64,000 nt of DNA, from assembly GCA_900708905.1 (NCBI GenBank), contig CAADRB010000018.1, forward strand, positions 1,922,327-1,986,326. The letters are read 5' to 3'. This DNA is from Hymenolepis diminuta (Eukaryota > Platyhelminthes > Cestoda > Cyclophyllidea > Hymenolepididae). Positions 54,501 to 64,000 of the stretch are shown here, piece by piece; positions within the stretch are counted from its first letter, which is position 1; every line of letters starts with the position of its first letter. Under the pieces are notes generated by a model. That model ran no database searches. It saw only the letters and a list, made by a program, of their open reading frames with translations, and was not told the origin of the DNA. Both the position numbers and the translations under genes were made by a program.

Positions 54501-56417
54501 TCCTGGTTGGTCATCAGAGTCTAAAAAAATCTAATGTTGCGAAATTCGACTCCGACTCCGCATTCTATGTGGTCAATCCAGAGGCCAATTTGCCAAGTAC
54601 TGAAGAGACTTTCCAATCTTACTTTACACAGCACTTCCCCAAATGGAGTGGGATCTACGGACGTATGCCTCAACCCAAGGAAGTCGTTGAGGGATTTGTG
54701 CAGAAGGATCTCTTTGTCTATCTGGGACATGGAAATGGATCCAAGTGCTTGATGCCGACTTTTGATGAGGGAGTAAACTCAAAAGCTGTGGCTTTTATCA
54801 TTGGTTGCAGCTCTGGACGTCCGAGAATTGAGGGAAGGCATGAGGCTTATGCATCGGTATTTAATCACCTTATATCTGGAGCGTAAGTTTCACTACCACC
54901 TTTGTCTTTGTTAAATACTTGCTTGATGCAGTAGCAGAATACGTTTTAATCTAAAGGTTTAGTTTGACTTGCTTCCAACAGATTCGAATTATAGTGATTG
55001 CATTTGGCATTTACTAGATTTTGAAAAATGCTGAGAGTGTACGCTGTAGAATTACTTTTGAAGCTTAATTTTTATCATTAGTAGACTAATAATCATCTGT
55101 GCTCACCGGTGAAATCCGAAGTTACGGGTTCGATGTACAACCACTTTGAGGAATGGTTGACCGTACTAATCAAGTTTGGCTAATAAAATGGGTGGTAGAA
55201 TGCGAGGGTTTCTCAACAGGGAAGCTTTACAATGCTACATCTCCTCTCAAGGTGCATAGCTTTGAAGATCTTGTCAAAATTGTTCGAGATTTTCTCCTCA
55301 CCCCTCAGTTCGAAATTTATAATTTTCGTCCACAACCTTAAGAAATGAACACACGGCCTTTGCTTTAATCGATCTGTCATACCTGAAACGTTCAGCAAAG
55401 TCAGTTCTCATTTCTCAAGCTTTGGAACCCAACTTTGAGGGAATTTGTGCAAGAAGAGTGGAATGTATTTGTGCAAGTTTTAGCAGGAAGAAGGCAATGA
55501 ACGATTGGAGAGGTCATTGTTCAATGAATATCAATATCTAATTTTCGGATGCTTTAAGTCTTGCAAAAGAGAACGATGGTTAAACTTTGTCCCCTCATCT
55601 GTTAGCACGCCATCCTCAAATCTGTCACTGGTAGTCAGTAGGTATTACTATCCCTGCCAATTTAAAAAATACATGTTTTAATCATGGCATAGCATCTGAG
55701 CTCGTGAAATTGCAAAATAGAAGAGATAACACGAGGGTTTGAGCAGAGGTATACAATCAAGTCAGCATGTCGAGAGTTACTTTATTTGAATTTCAGAATC
55801 ACTGAGTTATTCATTTTGTCGTTATGGGTATAATTGTTCTAAAATTCTATTTTTATGAATTGATTCCTGAGTATCCGAGTGAGTTCATGTTCGTGATATT
55901 CAGAATTTGTCGTCCAATTGATTTAATTGAATGGTTGGTCATGTCACTGATTCATTTGTATCTTCTCAAAACTATGTACAAAGTCATTTTCAACATTGCA
56001 GAGACCGCTGTAGTGGTGTTATGTTGTTATAAGTCTTTATTTATGATTTGACAGGGGAAATATATGAGCTAATAATGTAGGATACACATTGATAAAACGT
56101 ATAACTACCCAGCATGTTAAAGATCCAAACGCTGTTTTCTCTTTTATAGGCCTACAGCAGTGACCCTAATGTGGGATGTGACAGATAAGGACATTGATCG
56201 TTTCACTCAGAGTTTCCTCGACAACTGGATTCGATCGAAAGAGAGCGAAGAGGATGAGAACGGGGATAAAGAGAACGATGAGGAGGATAGTTCAAGACTA
56301 ACCATGACCTGGAAGATCTTTAAATCCACCAAGGTATGCAAACTGCAGAGTCTAGTTGGCAAATCGGTGATTGTTTATGGCCTTCCGGCTATCCCTGCTG
56401 CTCCTCGTGAACATTAA
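45501..56417 (+). CDS. ESPL1: Separase (cohesin protease), complete
   Basis: A clan CD cysteine protease that cleaves the cohesin kleisin at anaphase. Fourteen exons: 45501-45560, 45632-45892, 45935-46246, 46294-46624, 46659-46815, 47706-48267, 49362-49698, 50559-50752, 51187-51689, 52821-53130, 53204-53320, 54204-54323, 54398-54882, 56150-56417. All are phase-consistent and give 1338 residues. The catalytic His is in YLGHGNG (about residue 1199) and the catalytic Cys in IIGCSSG (about 1225), followed by MWDVTDKDIDRF in the last exon, a separase signature. LPWEW marks the start of the protease core. The N-terminal 900 residues are helical and poorly conserved, with an acidic DEEEES linker in exon 6 and a basic stretch in exon 8. 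Human separase is much longer (about 2120), nematode about 1260. The first four introns are 34-71 bp and the later ones mostly 0.4-1.3 kb. A poly(A) signal lies at 56792. Confidence 0.93.
46885..47060 (+). repeat. SINE-like repeat copy in separase intron 5
   Basis: It carries GATCAACCGTGCTGATTAAG, GGTGGCATTATTTTAGTCTTTC, GAGGATCTGAGGTGCC and CTAAGATGAGTGTTGGAATATAG, which is the family middle and tail. The 5' promoter-like part is missing. Confidence 0.45.
49728..49738 (+). repeat. Run of 11 G
   Basis: A homopolymer of G 29 bp after the exon 7 donor of separase. It is unusual in this AT-rich DNA. It could be an intronic G-run or a sequencing-prone site. Confidence 0.8.
51040..51186 (+). repeat. 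Partial tandem duplication of the separase exon 9 acceptor
   Basis: About 107 bp upstream of the true exon 9 start there is a second pyrimidine tract, TTTGTAG, followed by AAGCAATCAAAATCGGAATCTGAG, closely matching exon 9 (CAAACATCAAAATCGGAACCTGAA). Use of the upstream acceptor would soon meet a stop, and no GT donor follows it, so it looks non-functional. Confidence 0.65.
52330..52510 (-). repeat. SINE-like repeat copy in separase intron 9
   Basis: The minus strand reads GGTAATTAACTTGCTAGTCTGCCAAGTCAGAGGTGATGTGG, the family 5' block, followed by GATTCTGGTCAACAGAAGTGG and a degenerate 3' part. Confidence 0.4.
53785..53960 (+). repeat. Dispersed repeat family 4, copy 1
   Basis: TTGACGACAGAGG, CGCCGAATCTCAAAGGGAGTTCATCATGTGGTCCGACAC and GGATATCATAG align with 57.2 kb. 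It lies in separase intron 11, where short open frames cross it. Confidence 0.5.
55075..55245 (+). repeat. SINE-like repeat copy in separase intron 13
   Basis: It contains a box B (TTACGGGTTCGATGTAC), then GGTTGACCGTACTAATCAAG and GGGTGGTAGAATGCGAGGGTTTCTCAAC, in the same order as the minus-strand copy at 11.4-11.6 kb. A short open frame across it is incidental. Confidence 0.5.
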
Positions 56418-56791
56418 CATAAACAAAAAAACAGGATAACAGTAACAATGAGTGAAACTGGCGTTTCTTCTTTAATATATTGAGTGGTTTTGTAAATACC
56501 TCCCCCACGTACACCATTGACTTTCCTTAGCTCAAACGCTTTTGTGCGTGTTTGATTTTTATTATTGTGCACAAAAAAGTTGTTGTGGAGAAATGTTAGT
56601 AATTTGCTTTTGCTTAAAATTGATCACTTGTCTGTTAACTATGTATTGGTCTTAGATCTAGATAGGTTTCAGTACTTAACGTTCAATATAATTCTTCGCT
56701 GTGGAGGAGATATTGTAGCTCCTGTCTTAAAAAATGGAACTTAGCTTAGAAACACTGTTGATCTGTTGACCATTCATGGTTATCTTAAGCT

Positions 56792-56797
56792 AATAAA
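56792..56797 (+). terminator. Polyadenylation signal candidate for separase
   Basis: AATAAA 375 bp after the separase stop. It is the first canonical hexamer I find downstream on this strand. Confidence 0.4.
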
Positions 56798-57129
56798 ATC
56801 CTGGATTATAGCATAAGGTATTGAAAGTTTCGGCTATTAGGTTAGAGGATTGGCGGTGAATCTGTTATGCTTTCTCGTCTGTGCTTAGTTGAGATCTTCA
56901 TAAACGTTTGTTTCTCCGGAAACACTGGCAAATTTTAGGGTATCAGGAGTTTGACCTGGTCATGTCATACTCAAAAGCTAGAAGATTCGATTGATATGTA
57001 AGAAGATAGATTCAATTATTTCGATGAATATTTTTATCGCTCTTTAAATCTCTGAGATGATTGGAAGGAAATGCATGCATTAAGTTTTATGGAAGTGTCC
57101 ATTTTAGAAGGCAATTTGGGTTGGCTACA

Positions 57130-57310
57130 CAGATGGATATGGTAGAGATACGGGAGCTCTGTGACTCGTATTATATATCGAAAATTATAACTGTTTCGGT
57201 AGACAAACAAGACATTTGACGACAGGGAGAAGTCAGTCATATTCGGGTTGCTGTGTCCCAAATGGAGTTTACCATGTGGCCAGACACCTAGTATATGAAT
57301 ATCAGGCCTT
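57130..57310 (+). repeat. Dispersed repeat family 4, copy 2
   Basis: TTGACGACAGGG, TGTCCCAAATGGAGTTTACCATGTGGCCAGACAC and GAATATCAGG are collinear with 53.8-53.96 kb. Confidence 0.5.
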
Positions 57311-58269
57311 ATTAGCTTTACATTATAATGTCGAAGGAATTTTTAAAATCGCGATGGGAAGATTGTGATGTAGAGTAACATTCTTTCTGACATTAACATT
57401 TCGATCCCTGAGATTGTATATTTATCACTATATTTTCAAGAAATCGAATAAGCATCAGACAAAGTGGTGTTAGAGGACAAAACCACAGGAGAGATTCGGA
57501 ACAGGTCTATAAATCTACCCCTTTAGTTTTAATTCAATCTCTCTCAGAGCTCTGCACTCCCAAAACCATTAAAACACTGATGGAGAGTGCAAGCAAATAA
57601 ATAAATTCTTCAGTTCCTAGCTTACTTCGAATATTTTAAATGAGAGAGAAGAAAGGAATTATTAATTGTATATAAAGTAGAAGTACGAAGATCATCTAAA
57701 ACAAAAATACTTAAAATAGCACTTCAGCAGAGTTAAATAACCCAAGTCTTCTTATCAACATTCCTCTGAGTTCGTACAATACCGTTATATCCGCGAGTTG
57801 TCGAAATAAGATGCCAAACAACCTATGTAGAAAGGTAAACTCAAAAAATACGGACAGGTAAGCCACAAACACGTTAGAACGTGATCCCCAATCTATGTAG
57901 TCAACCAAAAGCACACACTACTCGCCGGATGGACCAATGAGGAAGGCGAACTGGGAGCTCAATGTGGACACTGGCTAGATCAGGCTATATACTCAACTTC
58001 ATGCCGTTCGCTCCGGATGATGGTTCGTGGTCATGAGTAAGGTGATCACTATCCATCCTCATTTGTACTCTTTGCTTCTTGGTCCTTATTTCCATCTTTC
58101 ACAGTTACTTGCTTTTTTTGTTATTTCGCGTTGTCATTATGTTGTAATGCATGGAGTCTAGTCATGTGTTATAGAATTTGTTACAGTAACTCAGAGCCCA
58201 GAGAAAGATTTAATTAGACGAGACCAGCCTAGTAACCAGATATTTATTGATGCAAATGAGATTCTATTT

Positions 58270-58425
58270 AAACCCTTAGTTTGGCCCGCTAGTGATTGGC
58301 AGGTTAAACTTATCATTGGTCCTCATTAAGCGATGCCAGACAATGGACCAATCGATGAATGACGATTGCATGCCTTAACCTCCCACAGTCATGACATGGA
58401 TGCGATACGGCGACTACTCTAAACT
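58270..58425 (+). repeat. Dispersed repeat family 3, copy 2
   Basis: AGTGATTGGCAGG, ATCATTGGTCCTC, CAATCGATGAATGACGATTG and GTCATGACATGGATGCG are collinear with the copy at 6.1 kb. It lies between the convergent separase and CCT2 genes. Confidence 0.4.
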
Positions 58426-59094
58426 TCCTATCACTTTTCGATATGACGGTCCTTAATAAAGATCTATTTAGGTCATGCTTCCTACACAAAAATAAATCCT
58501 TATCATGGAATTGTATAATCCTACACCCTTAAAAGATGAAATGTCGCATGCAAACTAACTCTAAAATATTTAGATTGTTTCAAACAGTCCAAATGAGAAA
58601 AGGGATATGAATTATTGGCAGAATACGCATTAAGTATAAAAATCGAAAAGCTTTCTTAAGGCGAAAGAAAGACTACCGTTTGTAGCCGCGATTGTGGAAA
58701 AATCAGTGTGCATCTATTGTAGCAGATAATCCAGTCCTTACCACCACAGCATTACGCTGGTTCTCACCAACGTAAATCCACCACCTTTTATTTCCCACGC
58801 GCACGTTATCCTCCACTTTCCTTCATTCCCATAAACACGACTCGATTTAACCGAGTCGCTTATCAGGTACAAGAAGTCCTTATTGTTCACCCACTAATGA
58901 AACGAGCTCAAGTAGTTTAAGATGAGTAGACAAGTGTATAATGAATGTTAAGCTTAAAATCCAAATAAGGACATTACTAATAATTTGACATAACGGAACC
59001 AAGTCAACGGCGGACAAAGCCTAATAGATCATATCCTATCACGTAAATGTACTTAAAAAAGAACAACACAATCAAACAATGCCTTAACCTTCTT

Positions 59095-59100
59095 TATTAA
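59095..59100 (-). terminator. Polyadenylation signal of CCT2
   Basis: AATAAA on the minus strand, 62 bp after the CCT2 stop. Confidence 0.55.
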
Positions 59101-59161
59101 AAAACAACCCGAAAAAGTAGGTCCATTAAATAACGCAAAATGCAACTTCTATTATTAACTT

Positions 59162-61661
59162 TTAATGATGCTGTGACTGCCTCTTACGAGGAGCAGCACG
59201 CATAATATTATCCACACGAATGATCATTTCAGCAGCCTCTGAAGCAGACATGATAATCTGTCTCTTCACATTGTAGGATTCGTTAATTCCCAGCTCATTC
59301 ATGTTTGCGATGCAACCAATTTCCATATCTAGAACGGGAGAAAACAGTTAAATCATTTAAATGAGCACGAAAAAACTAGTTAAAAGATGCGGATTCTTAC
59401 CAAGTCCCATATCTTGGTGGCCAGTAGCATGAGCGGCTCTCAGTTGAGAGACCAGCTCAGCACTATCATAACCTGCGTTATCAGCAATAATTGCTGGAAG
59501 ACGTCTAAGAGCAGTGGCAAAGGTTTCCATAGCAATAGCTATTTTGCCAGGGGTTGCAGCAGCCGCCTTCGCAACAGCTTCAGCCATCAACATTTCCATA
59601 GCCCCTCCACCACAAATGGTTCTTGGGTCTTTGACAGTCTGTTGAAGTACACAAAGAGCATCGTGCAGAGAACGCTCAGCTTCTGCTAAGATGGAGTTTG
59701 TAGCTCCACGAAGAACGATTGTGCAAGCTTCTCCAAGAGCAACACCAGAGAATTTGATCAGACGATCTTCTCCAATGGTTGTCTGAAGGAAAAGTTGGGC
59801 GTTAGAACGCATCCCATTTAGACCTAATCACTATCCAATTATAAATCCCTATTAAGGTGAATAACCAAAGGAAACAATAAGAGAGGGCAATTTTTCAACA
59901 CTCATTAGAGTAAGAAAAGCATTCCAGGGACTGTGTGATGAGAAATTCCCGTTTGTGCCAACAGGAATTGAGGTTGTTACTGCTACTAGAAGCAAATTAG
60001 AACAATCTACAATCTAAACACATCTACGCGTTTCCTGATATGACTTCCTCTTTCACTTACCACGACCTTAATATCTTGACTATTTTCTTTTTAGAATTGC
60101 AAAAACGCCTTTAATATAATTAGAGAATCAAAAGCGTCCTTAATTTCTAAAGCTCAAGGGTTAGATGCTTTATCAACAATACTTAGACATGTGGATGTTC
60201 TGGCAGAAGTTTATTTTCATTCAGCACAACATGCAGGCGAATATATATTAATCTATGAGTGCTTACCTCTTCGATAAGGTCACAGTGTCCAAGCTTGGTA
60301 GTCTCGGGAGCATCGAAGGTAGAAACGATTTCACCACCAGTCACAAGAGCCAGACGTTCAACTCCCTCAAAGTCGGCATGCTCAATAGCCATAACACCAG
60401 CATCGGCAAAGAGCTGTTCAGGATAGTTGTAGATCAACTGTCTATTGACAAACACATTGCAACCATGGCCAATAATCTTTTCAACTTTCTTCTTCATTTT
60501 TTCCTTTTCGGCAATTTCCAAATCAGCGATCTTAGAAATAGCATCAACACGAATCTTAGAGCCGAAAATCTTAATCTTATCAGCATCCATAGGTGTGTTG
60601 GCAATCAGGATTTTCGCATTCTCAATGCGATTAGGCTGATTAACACCGATTTTCTTGTCCAGCAAGAAACCCTCATCGAGATAAGAATCAGACAGCGTGC
60701 CTCCAAGCTTTTGAATGATCTGAATAGCATCGAGGTTGCCACTTCCCTTCAAGCGAAGAATAGCGTTAACAGCCAACTCAGCGAAATGCTCCCTGTGGTG
60801 AGTCAGAAGCTTAGAGCTAAGTGTAGTTCTAGCAACTTTAAGAAGCTGCTCTCGGAATTCGGCATCACGATGAAGCTCAGTGTTACTTCCGGGGTGAAGA
60901 ACGGCTGCATTTTTTAAGGCTTCCAAGGCCACCTTAGTTGCTTCTCTCCAGCCGGCAACGATAGTTTGCGGATGGAATTTAGCTCCGACAAGTATTTCTG
61001 CTTCCTAAATCGTTGAATATTAATAGTCTTGAATAAGCTTACACGAAGGAGTTCGGAAGCTAACACCGTTACAGATGTTGTGCCATCGCCAACCTCGGAA
61101 TCCTGAACTTTGCTCATTTCTAAAAATAAATTTATTTATGCACAATTGTAACTATACCAACAAGGATTTTGGCTGCAGGATTATCAACGCCAACTGACTT
61201 GAGGATTGTAGCTCCGTCATTAGTTACCTCAAAACCTTCACCACTCAGAAGAATCTTGTCCATTCCTTTAGGACCAAGAGTGCTTTTAACGAGGTCACCA
61301 ATAGCAATGGCGCCCATGAAAGAAGACTAAGAGGACCAATAACATATGGAGGTGAAATCTTACCAGACGAGCTGTTTCAGCCTTTTCTTCATCAGCTCCA
61401 GGGTTAAGAACTTGCACGGGTTGTAGAGCAAACTGAAATAATTTATTAATTAGATAACAAAAAAAATTATAATAAAAGTAAAGTCAATAGAATGAAACAA
61501 AGCGACGGCTTCAAGGGTATGTTACGTAAAATGCTCAGAATACGGAAGGCCATGAAAATGGGCCGATTTTAAATATTCAGAAGGAATAAAAACATAGCAA
61601 ACACATCTGAGTTATAATCTTCAACACAATGAACAATGTAAGAAAGCCATAAACAAACCAT
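59162..61661 (-). CDS. CCT2: Chaperonin TRiC/CCT subunit beta
   Basis: One of eight subunits of the cytosolic ATP-driven chaperonin that folds actin, tubulin and other proteins. Exons: 61661-61659 (ATG only, tentative), 61432-61364, 61326-61158, 61119-61043, 61004-60267, 59782-59401, 59328-59162, about 534 residues; human CCT2 has 535. Group II chaperonin motifs are present: [22 protein letters not shown], the catalytic [10 protein letters not shown], and [10 protein letters not shown]. It is the beta subunit rather than another CCT by [12 protein letters not shown] near the start, [17 protein letters not shown] and the C-terminal AAPRKR. The recognised exons lack only the initiator Met. The minus-strand ATG followed at once by GTTTGT at 61658 is the only nearby one that fits phase 0. 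Introns near the 5' end are 37-38 bp. Confidence 0.95.
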
Positions 61662-62060
61662 GATTAAGGTAAGCAAAGGCACGCAATATTAAACAGGCGG
61701 ACACTGTGATTAACAACATACGATGTGTTATAGATACTTTTGGGAATATTGTATTTAATAATAACATCCTAATATTAATAATATCAGACAAAAATTATTC
61801 AGAAATGGCTTTTGGGGAACTCAGAGAAATAGCATTTCTGATTAAAAGTTAAATATTTACTGAACGTATAAGATAAAGTGATAAGAGTGAAACATAACTT
61901 CTAATTAGAAAAAAATAGTGCATATAATAAAATATCGAATGAGACTTCTGTTTTTTACCGCGCAATTATTAAATAATTCAAATAACCTTAATTTGGAGGT
62001 CATACTAGTAAGGTTCCGATTACATCACGTTTGTTCACTATATTTTTATTTATTGCCCAT
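61662..62060. promoter_or_regulatory. Shared divergent promoter region of CCT2 and POLR3E
   Basis: About 400 bp of AT-rich sequence separates the two start codons on opposite strands. No individual motif could be assigned. Confidence 0.45.
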
Positions 62061-63747
62061 ATGGAAAAAAGTACATCAAATAATGGCCCCATAGTGATTA
62101 AAGAGGTAGGATGGCTTTCTTATTAATTCTCAGATCGATTGTTACGTGTCACCGGAGATTACAAGCCGACTGCTAGTCCTTCGGGTAAGTCAAATGGTCC
62201 AATTTTTATGCAATTTAGCACAAAAATCGCGCCTCTTCTCGTCCCCTTGAGACAGAATCTATTAAGGAATCTCGAATTAAATCTACTCTTGACCATTTAG
62301 AAATAAGTGTTTGTGATGGTAGGTTGGACACTATAAAAGCCAGTGCAGAGAAAAAGTTTGTCGTTATTTTTTCTCTTTATAAAATTTCTATAGAGATGCA
62401 TACACTCTTCGATCAATACCCGAGAAAAATGGTCATACTTTGCTTGGTTATTTTATCAATGGTAATTTACCTTATCAATTTAAGAAACGCTTCTAGGCGA
62501 ATGTCATTTCGTTCTACATAAAAACGACGATCTTATTATGGACAATGTCAAAGAGCCTATTAAAAGTGGGCTGATATTTCTTCATCAAATTATTTTTCTT
62601 AGTTTCTGAGTTTCTTGAGGGTCCAGTTGCGATGCCCCAGCCTTCTACTTCCTCATCAGTTGTAGTTTCCGCACGAATGCGCACAGAGGCCGAAATGTTT
62701 GGTGCTAAACGTCTAGCAAGTCGACGAAAAACTGCTGATAATGACGAAGATCTAAGATATCTTTCACAGCTCCATTTAACTCCCTGGAGACCTTCACGTT
62801 TTAAGCCTTATAAGGTACAACCTCACAATATTGTTTACACCTCTCTCTTTTTAGTCTCTATATGCCTATGAAAATCGAATTTGCCTTATGTGTACTGCAG
62901 ATAACGTTTCACACGATTGCCATGATTTTACTCAAGAGTATTGGGATTCTAAACTTCTCGCCCCATTGCGTGAAGACGCTTCTGAGTACTTGTTCAATTT
63001 TCTAAATGTCTTTGTCATCTAGGGTGACACCGACGGAGGATGACAAGGTTAAGAAACAAACGCTTGAGGAGCTGGTCCGAAACATTTTAGTAAAAGGTAA
63101 GCAAATCAATGTTTCTTATTTCTTTTAGTTCAAATCATCAAGTTTGAGAAACTGATGGATTGTCTTAGAGGACGAGCATCGGATAAAAGTGAAGTTACAC
63201 CAAATGAAGTTATTGCTTGTCTTAATAAATGCGCGGTTTTGATCAAGGGTTGGTGGGCCGTTAGAAGGTCCGTTTCAGTTCCATTCTTCTTTAAAATTAA
63301 TTTTTTTATTGAATATTTATTTGCTTTTATGTTATAGTGATATTCTCCATCCTCCAAACACATTCAGTGAACACGCTGCTGTTCCCAGTACGCAACTTAT
63401 TCGCGCCCGGGATTATGTAGTATGTTGTAAACCCATCCTTTTGTTGAATTATTTATTAATTTAGTTATTATTATATTTCATTATTTTGTAGATGGCCGTA
63501 TTCCATAGGGGTGGTCATCTCACGAGAAAGACGGTTTCTTCAATTACGAAAGTATGTCCATCACACTTGGTCTCATAACTTATATGTATGTCCTCAGTTT
63601 AGTTATGCTTCTGTTTCTCCTCCCTTAGTTACCTTCTCTCGAAGTTACAGAGATTATGGAATCTCTGGGTCATCGTATCTCTTCGGGAACCGAGGGTCAT
63701 AATAATCATTGGGAATTCCGTAGGCCAGATGTTGATTTCATAAAGAG
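62061..63747 (+). CDS. POLR3E: RNA polymerase III subunit RPC5, 5' part
   Basis: A subunit of RNA polymerase III that pairs with RPC4 in a TFIIF-like module. Twelve exons: 62061-62105, 62134-62184, 62219-62355, 62394-62461, 62497-62565, 62603-62814, 62855-62991, 63023-63096, 63129-63267, 63338-63419, 63492-63551, 63629-63747, about 397 residues so far. IVIKEIDCYVSPEI matches the family start (VVKEIDVYLS). LLGYFINGECHF, TPWRPSRF, KCAVLIKGWWAVRSDILHPP, IRARDYVMAVF and WEFRRPDVDFIKR follow in family order. The last exon ends on a GTATTT donor in phase 2 and human RPC5 goes on for some 400 residues (708 in all), so the gene continues past the right edge. The first eight introns are only 28-40 bp. 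Confidence 0.9.
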
Positions 63748-64000
63748 GTATTTATTTTAGTTTGTAAGATTGTATCATAAATTTGCTACAACTCTGGCTT
63801 CGAAATCACCAACTAAGCCATAATTCTTGCAAGCCATTGTGAATTTCACAATTACAAGAGGAAGTAAACTGAGACTTTTTGAATGTGTTTGTTAGGAGAG
63901 AAGGTAAGATCGAAAGTGATTAGGTTGGAAGAATGAAGTTCCCTCCGACAGAGTAAGATAACAATGGCAAACTGAGAAAATAGAAATGGGTCACAGGGGA
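63748..64000 (+). other. Intron 12 of POLR3E, truncated by window edge
   Basis: AT-rich sequence after the last recognised donor. The next expected segment (after FIKR) is not found here. Confidence 0.5.

Larger units (their letters stand above)
56418..59161. other. Convergent intergenic region between separase and CCT2
   Basis: It holds the 3' ends of both genes and two dispersed-repeat copies (57.13-57.31 and 58.27-58.43 kb). No gene is recognised. Confidence 0.55.

Noticed and set aside
60255..60917. Plus-strand frame of 220 codons
   Set aside because: It is antisense to CCT2 exon 5, whose translation is clearly the real one.
62319..62339. Donor GTAGGT after SVCDG in POLR3E exon 3
   Set aside because: Reading through to 62355 restores alignment to the RPC5 family and the next phase. 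Splicing here does not.
62324..62521. Plus-strand frame of 65 codons
   Set aside because: It reads through two POLR3E introns in the wrong frame.

Overview
This is a nuclear DNA window from a eukaryote, most likely a parasitic flatworm (Platyhelminthes; I cannot separate tapeworm from fluke). The evidence is AT-rich DNA with spliced genes only, many tiny GT-AG introns (28-42 bp) at gene 5' ends beside very long downstream introns, splice acceptors just upstream of start codons as expected for spliced-leader trans-splicing, a mariner relic, and many decayed dispersed repeats. No prokaryotic, organellar or viral gene is visible. All gene models were built by hand. Within each model, reading-frame phase is preserved across every intron.

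Layout. (1) 1-40.5 kb, minus strand: one very long gene for a RhoGAP-domain protein. Five compact exons at 39.4-40.5 kb encode the GAP domain. Four further exons at 36.4, 24.6, 17.7 and 2.5 kb follow after introns of 2.8, 11.5, 6.7 and 14.9 kb. The gene runs off the left edge. The introns hold SINE-like repeats, a mariner relic, a near-identical 433-bp inverted repeat pair, a decayed tandem array and partial exon copies. (2) 42.2-43.5 kb, minus strand: two mitochondrial protein genes close together, BOLA3-like (Fe-S cluster maturation) just downstream of COX4 (cytochrome c oxidase subunit IV), possibly one transcription unit. (3) 45.5-56.4 kb, plus strand: a 14-exon separase gene, the protease that cuts cohesin at anaphase. 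(4) 59.2-61.7 kb, minus strand: CCT2, the beta subunit of the cytosolic chaperonin TRiC, convergent with separase. (5) 62.06 kb to the right edge, plus strand: the 5' part of POLR3E (RPC5), a subunit of RNA polymerase III, divergent from CCT2 across about 0.4 kb.

The genes are conserved housekeeping genes with unrelated roles. I see no gene cluster, defence system or other new multi-gene system. The unusual content is in gene architecture (intron sizes, a possible operon-like pair, an ATG-only first exon) and in the non-coding DNA (inverted repeat, SINE-like family, failed exon duplications).
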